Assembly (NCBI GenBank): GCA_013141015.1
Contig: JABFRT010000046.1
Coordinates: 1 to 64,000 of the forward strand
Length of the DNA: 64,000 nucleotides
Direction: 5' to 3'
Source of the DNA: Hyphomicrobium sp.
GTDB lineage: Bacteria; Pseudomonadota; Alphaproteobacteria; Rhizobiales; Hyphomicrobiaceae
A program made the translations under genes and the position numbers. Under the pieces are notes generated by a model. The model did not search any database. It was not told the origin of the DNA and worked only from the letters and a program-made list of their open reading frames with translations. Each line of letters starts with the position of its first letter. The stretch's first letter is position 1. This document shows, piece after piece, positions 55,527 through 63,718 of the stretch.

Positions 55527-57980
55527 ATGGCCGACGGCATCTATTTTCCAAACGAAGCAACAAATGTGGAGCTGGTTGGCGGCAAGGCCGCGGCGCTGGC
55601 GCGGTTGATCAAGCTTGGATTCGATGTGCCGCCATTTTTCGCAATTGATCCCGCGACCGTCAATCCCGCTATTGCGCTCGATCTCGGCGACGCCCTGTGC
55701 CGGCTTGGCGGTGGGCCTTATGCCGTGCGTTCGTCCGGCCGCGAAGAAGATGGTGCTGCCCACTCACATGCCGGCCAGTTCTTGAGTGTATTAAACGTGC
55801 CTGCCGCCGATGTTGCCGCCGCCGTCCGCCGCGTATGGGAATCCGGCCAGACCGAAAGCCTCAAAGCTTATCGCGCCTCGCGCGGCCTTGACCCGCAAGG
55901 CGGCGCACCCGCCATCGTCGTGCAGCGCATGGTGCCAGCGCGTGCCGCAGGCGTCGCGTTTTCTGCCGATCCTGTCTCTGGCCGCCGCGACCGCATCGTT
56001 ATATCGGCAACCGGAGGGCTCGGTGACCGCCTTGTTGGTGGCGAAATCGATGGCGAGCAGTACATGGTCGATGCCCGAAGCGGCAAACTGATTACGGCGC
56101 CGCCAAGCGAAACGCCGGTTGCGCTGTCACTGAATGATGTGGCGGCAGTGACCGCTTTGGCGCAGCACGTTGCCACCAAGTCCGGAACGCCTCAAGATAT
56201 TGAGTGGGCGTTCGACGGTGATCGCCTCTACCTTTTGCAGGCCCGCGCCATCACAACCGCGTTACGCGCCGCTCCCAACGCCGATACAACGATCACCATT
56301 TTCGACAATTCCAATATCGTCGAGAGCTACCCAGGCTTCGTCTCGCCGTTGACCTTCAGCTTCGCGCAATATGCTTATGCCCGTGTTTACCGCGCGTTCC
56401 TGGCGGTCTGCGGTGTCGATCAAAGTACCATCCGCGCCAACACCGCGACGCTTGAAAACATGCTCGGCCGCATTGATGGCCGCGTCTATTACAACCTCAT
56501 CAACTGGTACAGGTTGCTGGCAATGTTGCCGGGCTTCAGCCTAAACCGCGGCCACATGGAAACCATGATGGGCGTCGGCGAGCCATTGCCGGGAGACATT
56601 TCCGATGCGCTGGCACCACCGCCTGCCAAGGGCGTCGCGGCGGTCCGTGAATGGGCGCGCGTCGCCCGCATGGTGGGCAAACTCACATTTGAAGCTGTGC
56701 GTTTACCGCGCACGATCAACCGCTTTTATACCCGTCTCAACGCCGCGTTGGCCACCGAGCGGTCAGTCATCGGCAAAATGAATTTGAGTGAACTTGCCCA
56801 CTACTACAGGGGCATTGAGGCAACGCTGCTTGATCGCTGGGATGCGCCGCTCATCAACGACTTCCTGTGCATGATAGCCTTCGGCGGCTCGCGCAAACTG
56901 ACCGAGCGCTGGCTTGGCGACGCCGGGATTGCACTCCACAACGACGTCATGATCGGCCAGGGCGACATCATCTCTGCCGAGCCGCCGCAGCGCATCGCCC
57001 GCATGGGCCGGTTGATCGCCGGCGATTCCGGTTTGATCGACGCACTTGCCCGCGGCGACCGTGCAGCCTTGTCTTCAAATCCCGGGCTCGCAGCGGAGGT
57101 CGCTGCCTACATCGCCAAGTTTGGTGACCGTTGCACTGAAGAATTAAAACTCGAAAGCATTACGCTGGAAGAAAATCCTTCGCCGCTTCTGGCGTCAATA
57201 GCGGCGGCCGCTCGCCAGCAACCGGCTGCACCAAAGCGTGACGGCGGTGGCATCGGGCGTCTCGACGCCCTGCTTTCAGGCAAACCCATCAAGCGCGCCG
57301 TATTGAAGCGCGTGCTCAGTTTCGCAAAAGCAATGGTGCGGAACCGCGAAAACTTGCGGTTCGAGCGCACGCGCATATTCGGCCAGGCCCGGCGCGTGTT
57401 CCTTGCCATCGGCAAGCAGTTGCACGCCTATGACAGGCTCGACGATCCACGCGACATCTACTTCCTGACCGTGCAGGAAATCCTTGGATCGATTGAAGGC
57501 TTCGGCCTTGATCGCGATCTGAAGGCGCTGACCGCAATGCGCAAACAGCAACGCGAGATGGATCTCCTGGCCGCTTATCCAGGCGACCGCATATCGATTT
57601 CCGGTGCCATCATCACGTATGAAGCTGCTGCGGTGACGCCCGTTGCGGCTGCGACCGGTGCCCACCAGTTCAAGGGCACCGGCTGCTCGGCCGGCGTCAT
57701 AACCGCAAAGGCCCGCGTGATCCGCGATCCGCTGATCGAGCATTTGGAGCGTGGCGAAATTCTGGTCGCTCAACACACCGACCCCGGCTGGATCGCGCTG
57801 TTCACCAATGCTTCCGCCATCGTCGTCGAGCGCGGCAGCCTGCTGTCTCACTCAGCCATTGTCGCGCGCGAGCTGGGCATCCCCTGCGTCGTCGGCCTCA
57901 AGGGGGCAATGACCGAGATCACATCCGGCGACCGGCTTGAAGTCGATGGGGCAACCGGTGTCGTCAGGAAGCTCGCATGA
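55527..57980 (+). CDS. ATP-dependent dikinase, rifampin-phosphotransferase-like architecture
   Basis: The protein has 817 residues. The N-terminal PEP-synthase/PPDK ATP-binding domain (about 1-260) has VGGKAAALARLIKLGFDVPP, YAVRSSGREEDGAAHS, GVAFSADPVSG and DIEWAFDGDRLYLLQARAIT. A ~450-residue middle domain has no recognised signature. The C-terminal swivelling domain holds the phosphohistidine, His775 (GSLLSHSAIVARELGIPCVV). There is no PEP-binding barrel, so this is not a PEP synthase. The order ATP-grasp / acceptor domain / His domain is that of rifampin phosphotransferase. It probably moves the ATP beta-phosphate to an alcohol made in this pathway. Confidence 0.85.
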   Translation: MADGIYFPNEATNVELVGGKAAALARLIKLGFDVPPFFAIDPATVNPAIALDLGDALCRLGGGPYAVRSSGREEDGAAHSHAGQFLSVLNVPAADVAAAVRRVWESGQTESLKAYRASRGLDPQGGAPAIVVQRMVPARAAGVAFSADPVSGRRDRIVISATGGLGDRLVGGEIDGEQYMVDARSGKLITAPPSETPVALSLNDVAAVTALAQHVATKSGTPQDIEWAFDGDRLYLLQARAITTALRAAPNADTTITIFDNSNIVESYPGFVSPLTFSFAQYAYARVYRAFLAVCGVDQSTIRANTATLENMLGRIDGRVYYNLINWYRLLAMLPGFSLNRGHMETMMGVGEPLPGDISDALAPPPAKGVAAVREWARVARMVGKLTFEAVRLPRTINRFYTRLNAALATERSVIGKMNLSELAHYYRGIEATLLDRWDAPLINDFLCMIAFGGSRKLTERWLGDAGIALHNDVMIGQGDIISAEPPQRIARMGRLIAGDSGLIDALARGDRAALSSNPGLAAEVAAYIAKFGDRCTEELKLESITLEENPSPLLASIAAAARQQPAAPKRDGGGIGRLDALLSGKPIKRAVLKRVLSFAKAMVRNRENLRFERTRIFGQARRVFLAIGKQLHAYDRLDDPRDIYFLTVQEILGSIEGFGLDRDLKALTAMRKQQREMDLLAAYPGDRISISGAIITYEAAAVTPVAAATGAHQFKGTGCSAGVITAKARVIRDPLIEHLERGEILVAQHTDPGWIALFTNASAIVVERGSLLSHSAIVARELGIPCVVGLKGAMTEITSGDRLEVDGATGVVRKLA

Positions 57981-59074
57981 CCTCACAAATCGCCAGCAAA
58001 GCCGCGTTCGACCATATCCGCTATGCACAGTTGTGGGAGGATGCCGACGTCCTCGTTGATGCGCTGCAGGGAGAGTGCGGCCGCACCTTCGTCTCGATCT
58101 GCTCGGCGGGCGATAACGCGCTCGCTCTGCTGACGCTCGACCCCAGCCGCGTAATTGTTGTTGATCTCTCGCCAGCCCAGATCGAATGCATGAAACTACG
58201 CATCGCCGCCATGCGCGCGCTCGATCATTCAGCTTATCTGGAGTTGCTTGGCGCCCGGCCGTCGGCACGGCGCGGCGAGCTTCTGGATATTGTCTGCGCG
58301 ACAATGGATGGAATTTCACAAGCGTTTTGGACAGCACAGCGTAACGCTGTCGAACACTATGGCGCTGGCGGTGCCGGAAAGTTCGAGCACTATTTCCGCA
58401 TCATGCAGACGCGATTGCTGCCACTCGTACACAATCGCGCAACGATCAACGATGTGTTCGTTTCGCGCGAACCTGATGCACGCCGCCGCTTTTACGACAC
58501 CCGCTGGAATAACTGGCGCTGGCGGCTCTTGCTCAAGGCCTTCTTTTCGCGCTTCGCCATGGGCCGGCTCGGCCGCGACCCCGCCTTCTTCGATCACGTC
58601 GAGGGCAGCGTTTCCGATCATGTGGCACGCCGGATCGTTCATGCCGCCGTGACGCTCGATCCTGCTGGCAATCCCTATTTGCATTGGATCTTAAAGGGCA
58701 GCATGGGCCCCGCCCTGCCGCTCGCCTGGCGGCCTGAGAACTATGATCTGATACGCTCACGGCTCGATCGTCTCGACGTGCGCTGCGGCTCGTTCGAAAG
58801 CCTGATCAGGGAAGGCGTGCGCGCCGACGGCTTCAACCTGTCGGACATCTTCGAGTACATGGACATGGCGACATTTGCCGCTGTCTATGCGCAGTTGCTT
58901 GAGACGGCCAATCCCGGCGCCCGCCTCGTCTATTGGAACATGATGGCGCCAAGACGTGTCCCTGGTGCACTTAACGGCCGCGTTGTCACCCGCACCGATC
59001 TTGAATCGCGCGGCAAGGCCATGGACAAGGCATTCTTCTATTCCGATTTCGTGGTCGAAGAGGTGCGCGGGTGA
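57977..59074 (+). CDS. DUF3419 protein, BtaA-like aminocarboxypropyl transferase
   Basis: BtaA moves the 3-amino-3-carboxypropyl group of S-adenosylmethionine onto diacylglycerol to begin betaine-lipid synthesis. The 365-residue protein begins FDHIRYAQLWEDADVLVDAL and has the SAM-binding motif SICSAGDNALALL, then VIVVDLSPAQIECMKLRIAA, with the later FNLSDIFEYMDMATF matching the family. Overlap with the preceding gene is 4 bases (ATGA). The acceptor could be a different alcohol or lipid here, since the usual partner methyltransferase BtaB is not in the operon. Confidence 0.85.
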   Translation: MTSQIASKAAFDHIRYAQLWEDADVLVDALQGECGRTFVSICSAGDNALALLTLDPSRVIVVDLSPAQIECMKLRIAAMRALDHSAYLELLGARPSARRGELLDIVCATMDGISQAFWTAQRNAVEHYGAGGAGKFEHYFRIMQTRLLPLVHNRATINDVFVSREPDARRRFYDTRWNNWRWRLLLKAFFSRFAMGRLGRDPAFFDHVEGSVSDHVARRIVHAAVTLDPAGNPYLHWILKGSMGPALPLAWRPENYDLIRSRLDRLDVRCGSFESLIREGVRADGFNLSDIFEYMDMATFAAVYAQLLETANPGARLVYWNMMAPRRVPGALNGRVVTRTDLESRGKAMDKAFFYSDFVVEEVRG

Positions 59075-60375
59075 GCATTGGCATCCAGCTCCTGCTCATC
59101 GCACTGTCGGTCGGCGGACTGCTGATCGCCATGGCCTGCGTGCATGCGCTCGCCCAACGTTTTAGCTGGCCGGCCGAACTGCAGCGTAAGTGCGTGCATA
59201 TAACTACCGGTCTCTACGCTCTTTCACTGCCGCTGACGTTCGGTGAAGCCTGGCCGGTATTGTTGCTGTGCGCCATTTCAGTTCTTGTCATGGGTCTGAT
59301 ACGGCTGCCGGCCTTCGCCAAGTCCGGTATCGGTTCTACCATCCATGGTGTTGCGCGCAAATCCTATGGCGAGATCCTGCTGGCGGTGTCAGTCGGCTTC
59401 CTGTTCTTCCGCTCAACCGGCAATCCGGTGTTGTTTGTGTTGCCGGTGCTGGTGCTGACATTTTCAGACGCAGCCGCGGCATTGACCGGCGTGCGCTACG
59501 GCCGGCGGTTGTTTGCTGTTGAAGAGGGCACCAAGAGCCTTGAAGGCGTGGTGATGTTCTTCCTCCTCACTTTCATTATCGCCATGATCACGCTGCTGCT
59601 GATGACGGAAGTTCCCAAGCACAACGTCATCCTGCTGTCTCTGATCGTCGCCGCCTTCGGTGCTCAGCTCGAAGCCGATAGCTGGCGTGGATTTGACAAT
59701 CTGTTCGTGCCGGTTGGACTTCATCTCTTTCTGCAAAACAATCTCGACATGCCGCCGCTCAGCTTGCTGGGCGGTGCAATGCTGTTCGTGGGCATTGCCG
59801 CTGGTCTGCAGCTGGCCGCGCCAAGCCTTGGCCTTACGCACCATGCCGCCCGCGGTTATGGGGTATTGGCGTTTCTCATCCTGTCGGTAACGGCGCCGCA
59901 TAATGCCGTTCTGCCGCTCGCCGCATTCGTGGCCTTTCTCATCCTGCGCCGCGCCGAACCCGAAGCCAGCGATTATCCAGAACTCGATTTCCTGGCGGCA
60001 ATAGCTGGCACGGCTGTGCTTTGGCTATTTCTCGGCGAGTGGAGCGGCAACAACGCCATAAATCTCTACAATCTGACATTCGCCGGCGTCGCGACGATCT
60101 TTGCAACGCTTAACTTGCGCGGGCGACAACGCTTAGTGGCGCCGATGGCCGCCGTGGGGCTCGGCATCACGGTCTACAGTCTACAATGGGTGAATGCCAG
60201 CGACTCGCGCTGGATGCCGGCGTTTGCAGTGATGATCACAGTCAGTCTGGCGCTGTGCGTCGTGGTCCCCTGGTTGCGGCCGCATCTGTTCGAGACCCGT
60301 CGCGCGGCGAAGGCTTTTGCCATCGCCCTCGCCATGCCGCTTTTGGTCTTTGCATCGAAGGGTTGGATGACATGA
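59071..60375 (+). CDS. phytol/dolichol-kinase-like integral membrane protein
   Basis: CTP-dependent polyprenol kinases (dolichol kinase, phytol kinase VTE5) and CDP-diglyceride-type enzymes share this fold. The 434-residue protein has about 12 membrane helices. The first half carries the kinase landmarks ELQRKCVHITTGLYALSLPL, the RKSYGEILLAVSVGFLFF region, VLTFSDAAAALTGVRYGRR and GTKSLEGVVMFF. The second half is an extra membrane region of unknown role. GTG start overlaps the upstream stop (GTGA). It probably phosphorylates an isoprenoid alcohol. Confidence 0.8.
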   Translation: MSIGIQLLLIALSVGGLLIAMACVHALAQRFSWPAELQRKCVHITTGLYALSLPLTFGEAWPVLLLCAISVLVMGLIRLPAFAKSGIGSTIHGVARKSYGEILLAVSVGFLFFRSTGNPVLFVLPVLVLTFSDAAAALTGVRYGRRLFAVEEGTKSLEGVVMFFLLTFIIAMITLLLMTEVPKHNVILLSLIVAAFGAQLEADSWRGFDNLFVPVGLHLFLQNNLDMPPLSLLGGAMLFVGIAAGLQLAAPSLGLTHHAARGYGVLAFLILSVTAPHNAVLPLAAFVAFLILRRAEPEASDYPELDFLAAIAGTAVLWLFLGEWSGNNAINLYNLTFAGVATIFATLNLRGRQRLVAPMAAVGLGITVYSLQWVNASDSRWMPAFAVMITVSLALCVVVPWLRPHLFETRRAAKAFAIALAMPLLVFASKGWMT

Positions 60376-61229
60376 GTGAAACTCGCCCCGAGATCATGAA
60401 CAGTCACGGCGCGACTTGCGCGATTTATCGCGACGCACCGGTGTGGGACAATAAGCGCACGGCCGCCATTGGCAATTTTTCCTGCGATAGCGCCGGGGCC
60501 GGTAGTGAACTTTTGCAATCGGCCGTGCGCACGCTTTCAACCCAAGGATTCAACGCTGTAATCGGGCCGATGGACGGCGACACGTGGCACAAGTATCGCG
60601 TGATCTCAGAAAGCGATAACAGCGCGCCCTACTTTCTCGAGCCGGTGAGTGGGGCATTCGATTTCGCAGCCTTCAACGGCGCCGGCTTCAAGCCGATTTC
60701 GTCCTACGTGTCGGCCCGCGCCAAGGCCGAAGATGCTATCGGCGCGCCCGCGCCCGCTATTCCCGGCGTGACGATCTCGGCATGGGACGGCAAAAATGCC
60801 GATGCGCTTACCGGCGGAATGTTCGATCTATCGCGCACCGCCTTCACCGGAAACGCCTTCTACAAGCCGATCGAACGCGAAGACTTCCTCAAGCTTTACC
60901 AACCGATCCTGCCGGCAATCGATCCCCGTTTGGTGTTGTTCGCCCGCGCAGGCGGCACACTTGTTGGCTACCTCTTTGCTATTCCCGACCGTTTGCAAGG
61001 GCCAAAGCCTTCGACAGCCATCATCAAGACCTACGCCAGTGGCGTGCGCGGCGCTGGCCATATGCTGTTGGATGTGGCCCACCGCACAATCCGCGATCTC
61101 GGCTATAGCGACGTCATCCACGCCCTCATGCACGTCGACAACCCGTCGCGCGAGCGTAGCGCCCGCCATCGCGGCACGGTGTTTCGCCGCTACGATCTGA
61201 TGGGCCTCAATCTCGAAAAGCGCCGATGA
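60372..61229 (+). CDS. GNAT family acetyltransferase
   Basis: The protein has 285 residues. The first ~100 (NAVIGPMDGDTWHKYRVISE) form a degenerate GNAT-like half. The second half has the acetyl-CoA-type region IIKTYASGVRGAGHMLLDVA and ends with DNPSRERSARHRGTVFRRYD, typical of a subgroup of uncharacterised GNAT proteins. ATG 60372 overlaps the upstream stop (ATGA). It could acylate the amino group introduced by the BtaA-like enzyme, but this is a guess from context. Confidence 0.78.
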   Translation: MSETRPEIMNSHGATCAIYRDAPVWDNKRTAAIGNFSCDSAGAGSELLQSAVRTLSTQGFNAVIGPMDGDTWHKYRVISESDNSAPYFLEPVSGAFDFAAFNGAGFKPISSYVSARAKAEDAIGAPAPAIPGVTISAWDGKNADALTGGMFDLSRTAFTGNAFYKPIEREDFLKLYQPILPAIDPRLVLFARAGGTLVGYLFAIPDRLQGPKPSTAIIKTYASGVRGAGHMLLDVAHRTIRDLGYSDVIHALMHVDNPSRERSARHRGTVFRRYDLMGLNLEKRR

Positions 61230-62665
61230 ACCTGATCAATGCATTCGTTACAGAAGCTATGCTCAGACCGGATCAAAGCGCCGTCGTCGATGGCAAGGGA
61301 CGCTCGATTTCCTTTGGCGATCTAACGGCGCGTTCAAATTACCTTGCCGCAGCATGGCGCGACATTGGCATCAGACCCGGTGATCGCCTGCTGTTCGCCA
61401 TGAAGATCAGCATTGATCTATACATCGGGCTCGCCGCCGCCTGGCGCATCGGTGCCGTTGTGGTCTTTCCCGAACCCGCGCTCGGCCTCAAAGGCCTTCG
61501 CCACGCCGCGCGCGTAACAAAGCCTAAAGCGTTCGTGTCGTCGGGCTTCTACCGTCTGCTTGGCTGGGCTGTGCCTGAGTTGCGCGCACTGCCGCTGCGG
61601 CTGACACCGCGGGCCCGCAGTATCGCAGATGTGCCGGTTGAAGACCTTGGGTTGCAGCATCCAGCGTTGATATCCTTCACCAGCGGCTCCACCGGACTTC
61701 CCAAGGCGATCGTCCGCTCGCACGGTTTTCTGGCCGCCCAGAATGCCCGCGTCGCCGAGCTGCTGCGGCCTTCCCGCGAGGGAGAGATCGACCTTGTGGC
61801 ATTCCCTGTGTTCGTGGTTGCCAATCTCGCCTTGGGCGTCACCTCTGTGCTGCCCAACTGGAACGTGCGCAAACACGACTCGGCCAGCGCCAAGTCCATC
61901 GCCGCGCACATCACGCGCTATGGCGTCACCCGGGTGCTCGTGCCACCCTCCATCTGTGAACGCCTCGCAGCGTTGCAGCCAATGCCGCCCGTTTCAGCTG
62001 TATTCACCGGCGGCGGACCGGTATTTCCCGGTCTCTTGAAGCGGCTCGCAAATAAATTGCCAGCAGCGGATATCGTCGCCGTTTACGGCTCGACCGAGGC
62101 GGAACCCATTTCGCATCTCCACGGACGCGATATCGGCGCCGAAGATTGGGCGGCAATGGATAGCGGCGCGGGATTGCTCGCCGGCCGCCCGATACCGCAA
62201 ATCGAACTGCGCCTCTTAGACGATGAAATCATCGTCACGGGAGACCACGTCAACACCGGCTACCTCGACAGCAGCCAGGATGCCTCCAACAAGCTCAGGA
62301 TCGACGGAAAGATATGGCATCGCACCGGAGATGCCGGGCGGATCGACGCGCAAGGCCGCCTGTGGCTGCTCGGGCGGCATGACGCGCGTATCGGCACGCT
62401 CTATCCTTTCCCGGTCGAGGTCGCGGCGATGAGTTGGCCCGGCGTGCGCCGCGCTGCGCTGGTGCGGCGAGCAGGGCGCGCGGTCCTTGCCATCGAGGGG
62501 GCGCATGCGCACCAAGCCGAGTGGCAGTCACGAGCCGCCGAATTTGGCGGCATCGAAACGATTTGGATTGATGCCATCCCCCTGGATAGCCGGCACCGTT
62601 CGAAGGTCGATTACCCAGCTTTATTAGCAAAGCTGTCTGCAATGCCTCCGCCCCAGCAAGGCTAG
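61226..62665 (+). CDS. AMP-forming acyl-CoA ligase/synthetase
   Basis: ANL-family adenylating enzyme of 479 residues. The motifs are FTSGSTGLPKAIVRSHGF (A3), VYGSTEAEPIS (A5), WHRTGDAGRIDAQGRLWLLG (A7-A8), and a C-terminal SRHRSKVDYPALL whose Lys fits the catalytic A10 residue. It is shorter than most and its 'STEAEPI' motif recalls OleC-like ligases. The start overlaps the GNAT gene by 4 bases. It ends the operon; no carrier-protein gene is present, so the product is probably a CoA thioester or direct ligation. Confidence 0.9.
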   Translation: MNLINAFVTEAMLRPDQSAVVDGKGRSISFGDLTARSNYLAAAWRDIGIRPGDRLLFAMKISIDLYIGLAAAWRIGAVVVFPEPALGLKGLRHAARVTKPKAFVSSGFYRLLGWAVPELRALPLRLTPRARSIADVPVEDLGLQHPALISFTSGSTGLPKAIVRSHGFLAAQNARVAELLRPSREGEIDLVAFPVFVVANLALGVTSVLPNWNVRKHDSASAKSIAAHITRYGVTRVLVPPSICERLAALQPMPPVSAVFTGGGPVFPGLLKRLANKLPAADIVAVYGSTEAEPISHLHGRDIGAEDWAAMDSGAGLLAGRPIPQIELRLLDDEIIVTGDHVNTGYLDSSQDASNKLRIDGKIWHRTGDAGRIDAQGRLWLLGRHDARIGTLYPFPVEVAAMSWPGVRRAALVRRAGRAVLAIEGAHAHQAEWQSRAAEFGGIETIWIDAIPLDSRHRSKVDYPALLAKLSAMPPPQQG

Positions 62666-62880
62666 AAATTGCTGCATCGGGCCAGTTTTTCCCATCCGGC
62701 CGGATACAGGTGGCGGTCGGTTTGCCTCAGAGAGCTGACGCTAGCGGCCCATTTGCAACAACTGCATGAAATACCGCAAGCTAAATTGACGGCATTTCCT
62801 ATTTCCCAATTGGCAATTCCTGCAAATTCTAATAGGCAATGTATTGCACGTTAATATCCTGCAATCTGGAGATATCAAAA

Positions 62881-63111
62881 ATGCTACTCGACTCCCAAAT
62901 CCCGTCTGAGGGAATCGCGCTCCCCTCAGCCCCCGCTCTTGAGCGGCTGATCAGCCGCAGAGAGACACTCATTCTCATCGGCATCTCCAACGCCACTCTG
63001 TGGCGCTGGATCAAAGCCGGTCGATTTCCGGCGCCGCTCAAGATTGGCAAGAAGAAAGTCGCCTGGCGGTCGTCGGTCCTAGCCGAGTGGATTGCGCGGC
63101 GCACGACGTAA
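62881..63111 (+). CDS. AlpA family transcriptional regulator/excisionase
   Basis: The 76-residue protein has the Phage_AlpA helix-turn-helix: LISRRETLILIGISNATLWR, WIKAGRFPAPLKIGKKKVAW. AlpA proteins activate integrase genes or act as excisionases of P4-type islands, which fits the integrase at 47,783. ATG 62881 has GGAG about 10 bases upstream; an earlier in-frame start is unlikely. Here it lies 14 kb from the integrase, with the operon between them. Confidence 0.9.
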   Translation: MLLDSQIPSEGIALPSAPALERLISRRETLILIGISNATLWRWIKAGRFPAPLKIGKKKVAWRSSVLAEWIARRTT

Positions 63112-63233
63112 CTGTGATCGCTTCCGTTTGTTGTGCGCGTTCGAGGTTTGCGATCTGCCTCGTCCGGCCAGTGCCCAGGGCCGGATGCAGGATCCTCAAA
63201 ACTCGTTTCTAAGTCGCCTATTACTTTGATGAT

Positions 63234-63608
63234 TTACGTGCGCGCTGCGCGCGACATTACCTTTTTCACGACCTTGCTGGAGAAGCTGTACTGATAGGCG
63301 CGTCCCCGTCCGTGACGGGCGACGGTCAGCTCCGGGTCAAGGTAACCGGCTTCGCTGAGATATTTGAAGCCGAGGTTGACAGTCCGGGGCATGAACCCGG
63401 TCTTGTCCGAGACCGTGCCGATTGTGATCGGCTCGTCTGAAACCGTCAGATAAAACGCAATCGTCATGTAGGTCAGCAAGCGGGCCCGCTGTTCGTCGGC
63501 GATATCGTTGCGTTTGGGATCCAGGACATCCTCAATGACAAACGTCATGAAGGCGTCGAGATGATCTCTGTGGAAAACCGGCTTGCTCATTTTTAACGGG
63601 TACTCCAT
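63234..63608 (-). CDS. small winged-helix DNA-binding protein
   Basis: This encodes 118-124 residues, depending on the start (63608 or 63590; the latter has GGAG upstream). A winged-helix fold is suggested by EPITIGTVSDKTGFMPRTVN, LGFKYLSEAGYLDPELTVAR and a basic end (SSKVVKKVMSRA). It is MarR-like in shape but not assigned to a family. It lies divergent from the conjugation-type gene at 63,719, so it may regulate transfer functions of the island. Confidence 0.75.
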   Translation of the reverse strand: MEYPLKMSKPVFHRDHLDAFMTFVIEDVLDPKRNDIADEQRARLLTYMTIAFYLTVSDEPITIGTVSDKTGFMPRTVNLGFKYLSEAGYLDPELTVARHGRGRAYQYSFSSKVVKKVMSRAART

Positions 63609-63718
63609 TACTCGTTACATCGAGTCCGAGCGTTCTGCGTTTAAGTCTTCGTGTTCTGTACTGGGGACTGCATTGTGTACTGCGTTTCCGAATCCTAATC
63701 GTCACGGAGGCATGACCG

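Noticed and set aside
55527-57980. PEP synthase (PpsA) for gluconeogenesis
   Set aside because: The PEP-binding barrel that should follow the phosphohistidine domain is missing; His775 is only 43 residues from the end.
63180-63230. Possible right attachment site of the island after the AlpA gene
   Set aside because: No match to the 3' end of tRNA-Ser was found, and a conjugation-type gene follows, so the island continues.
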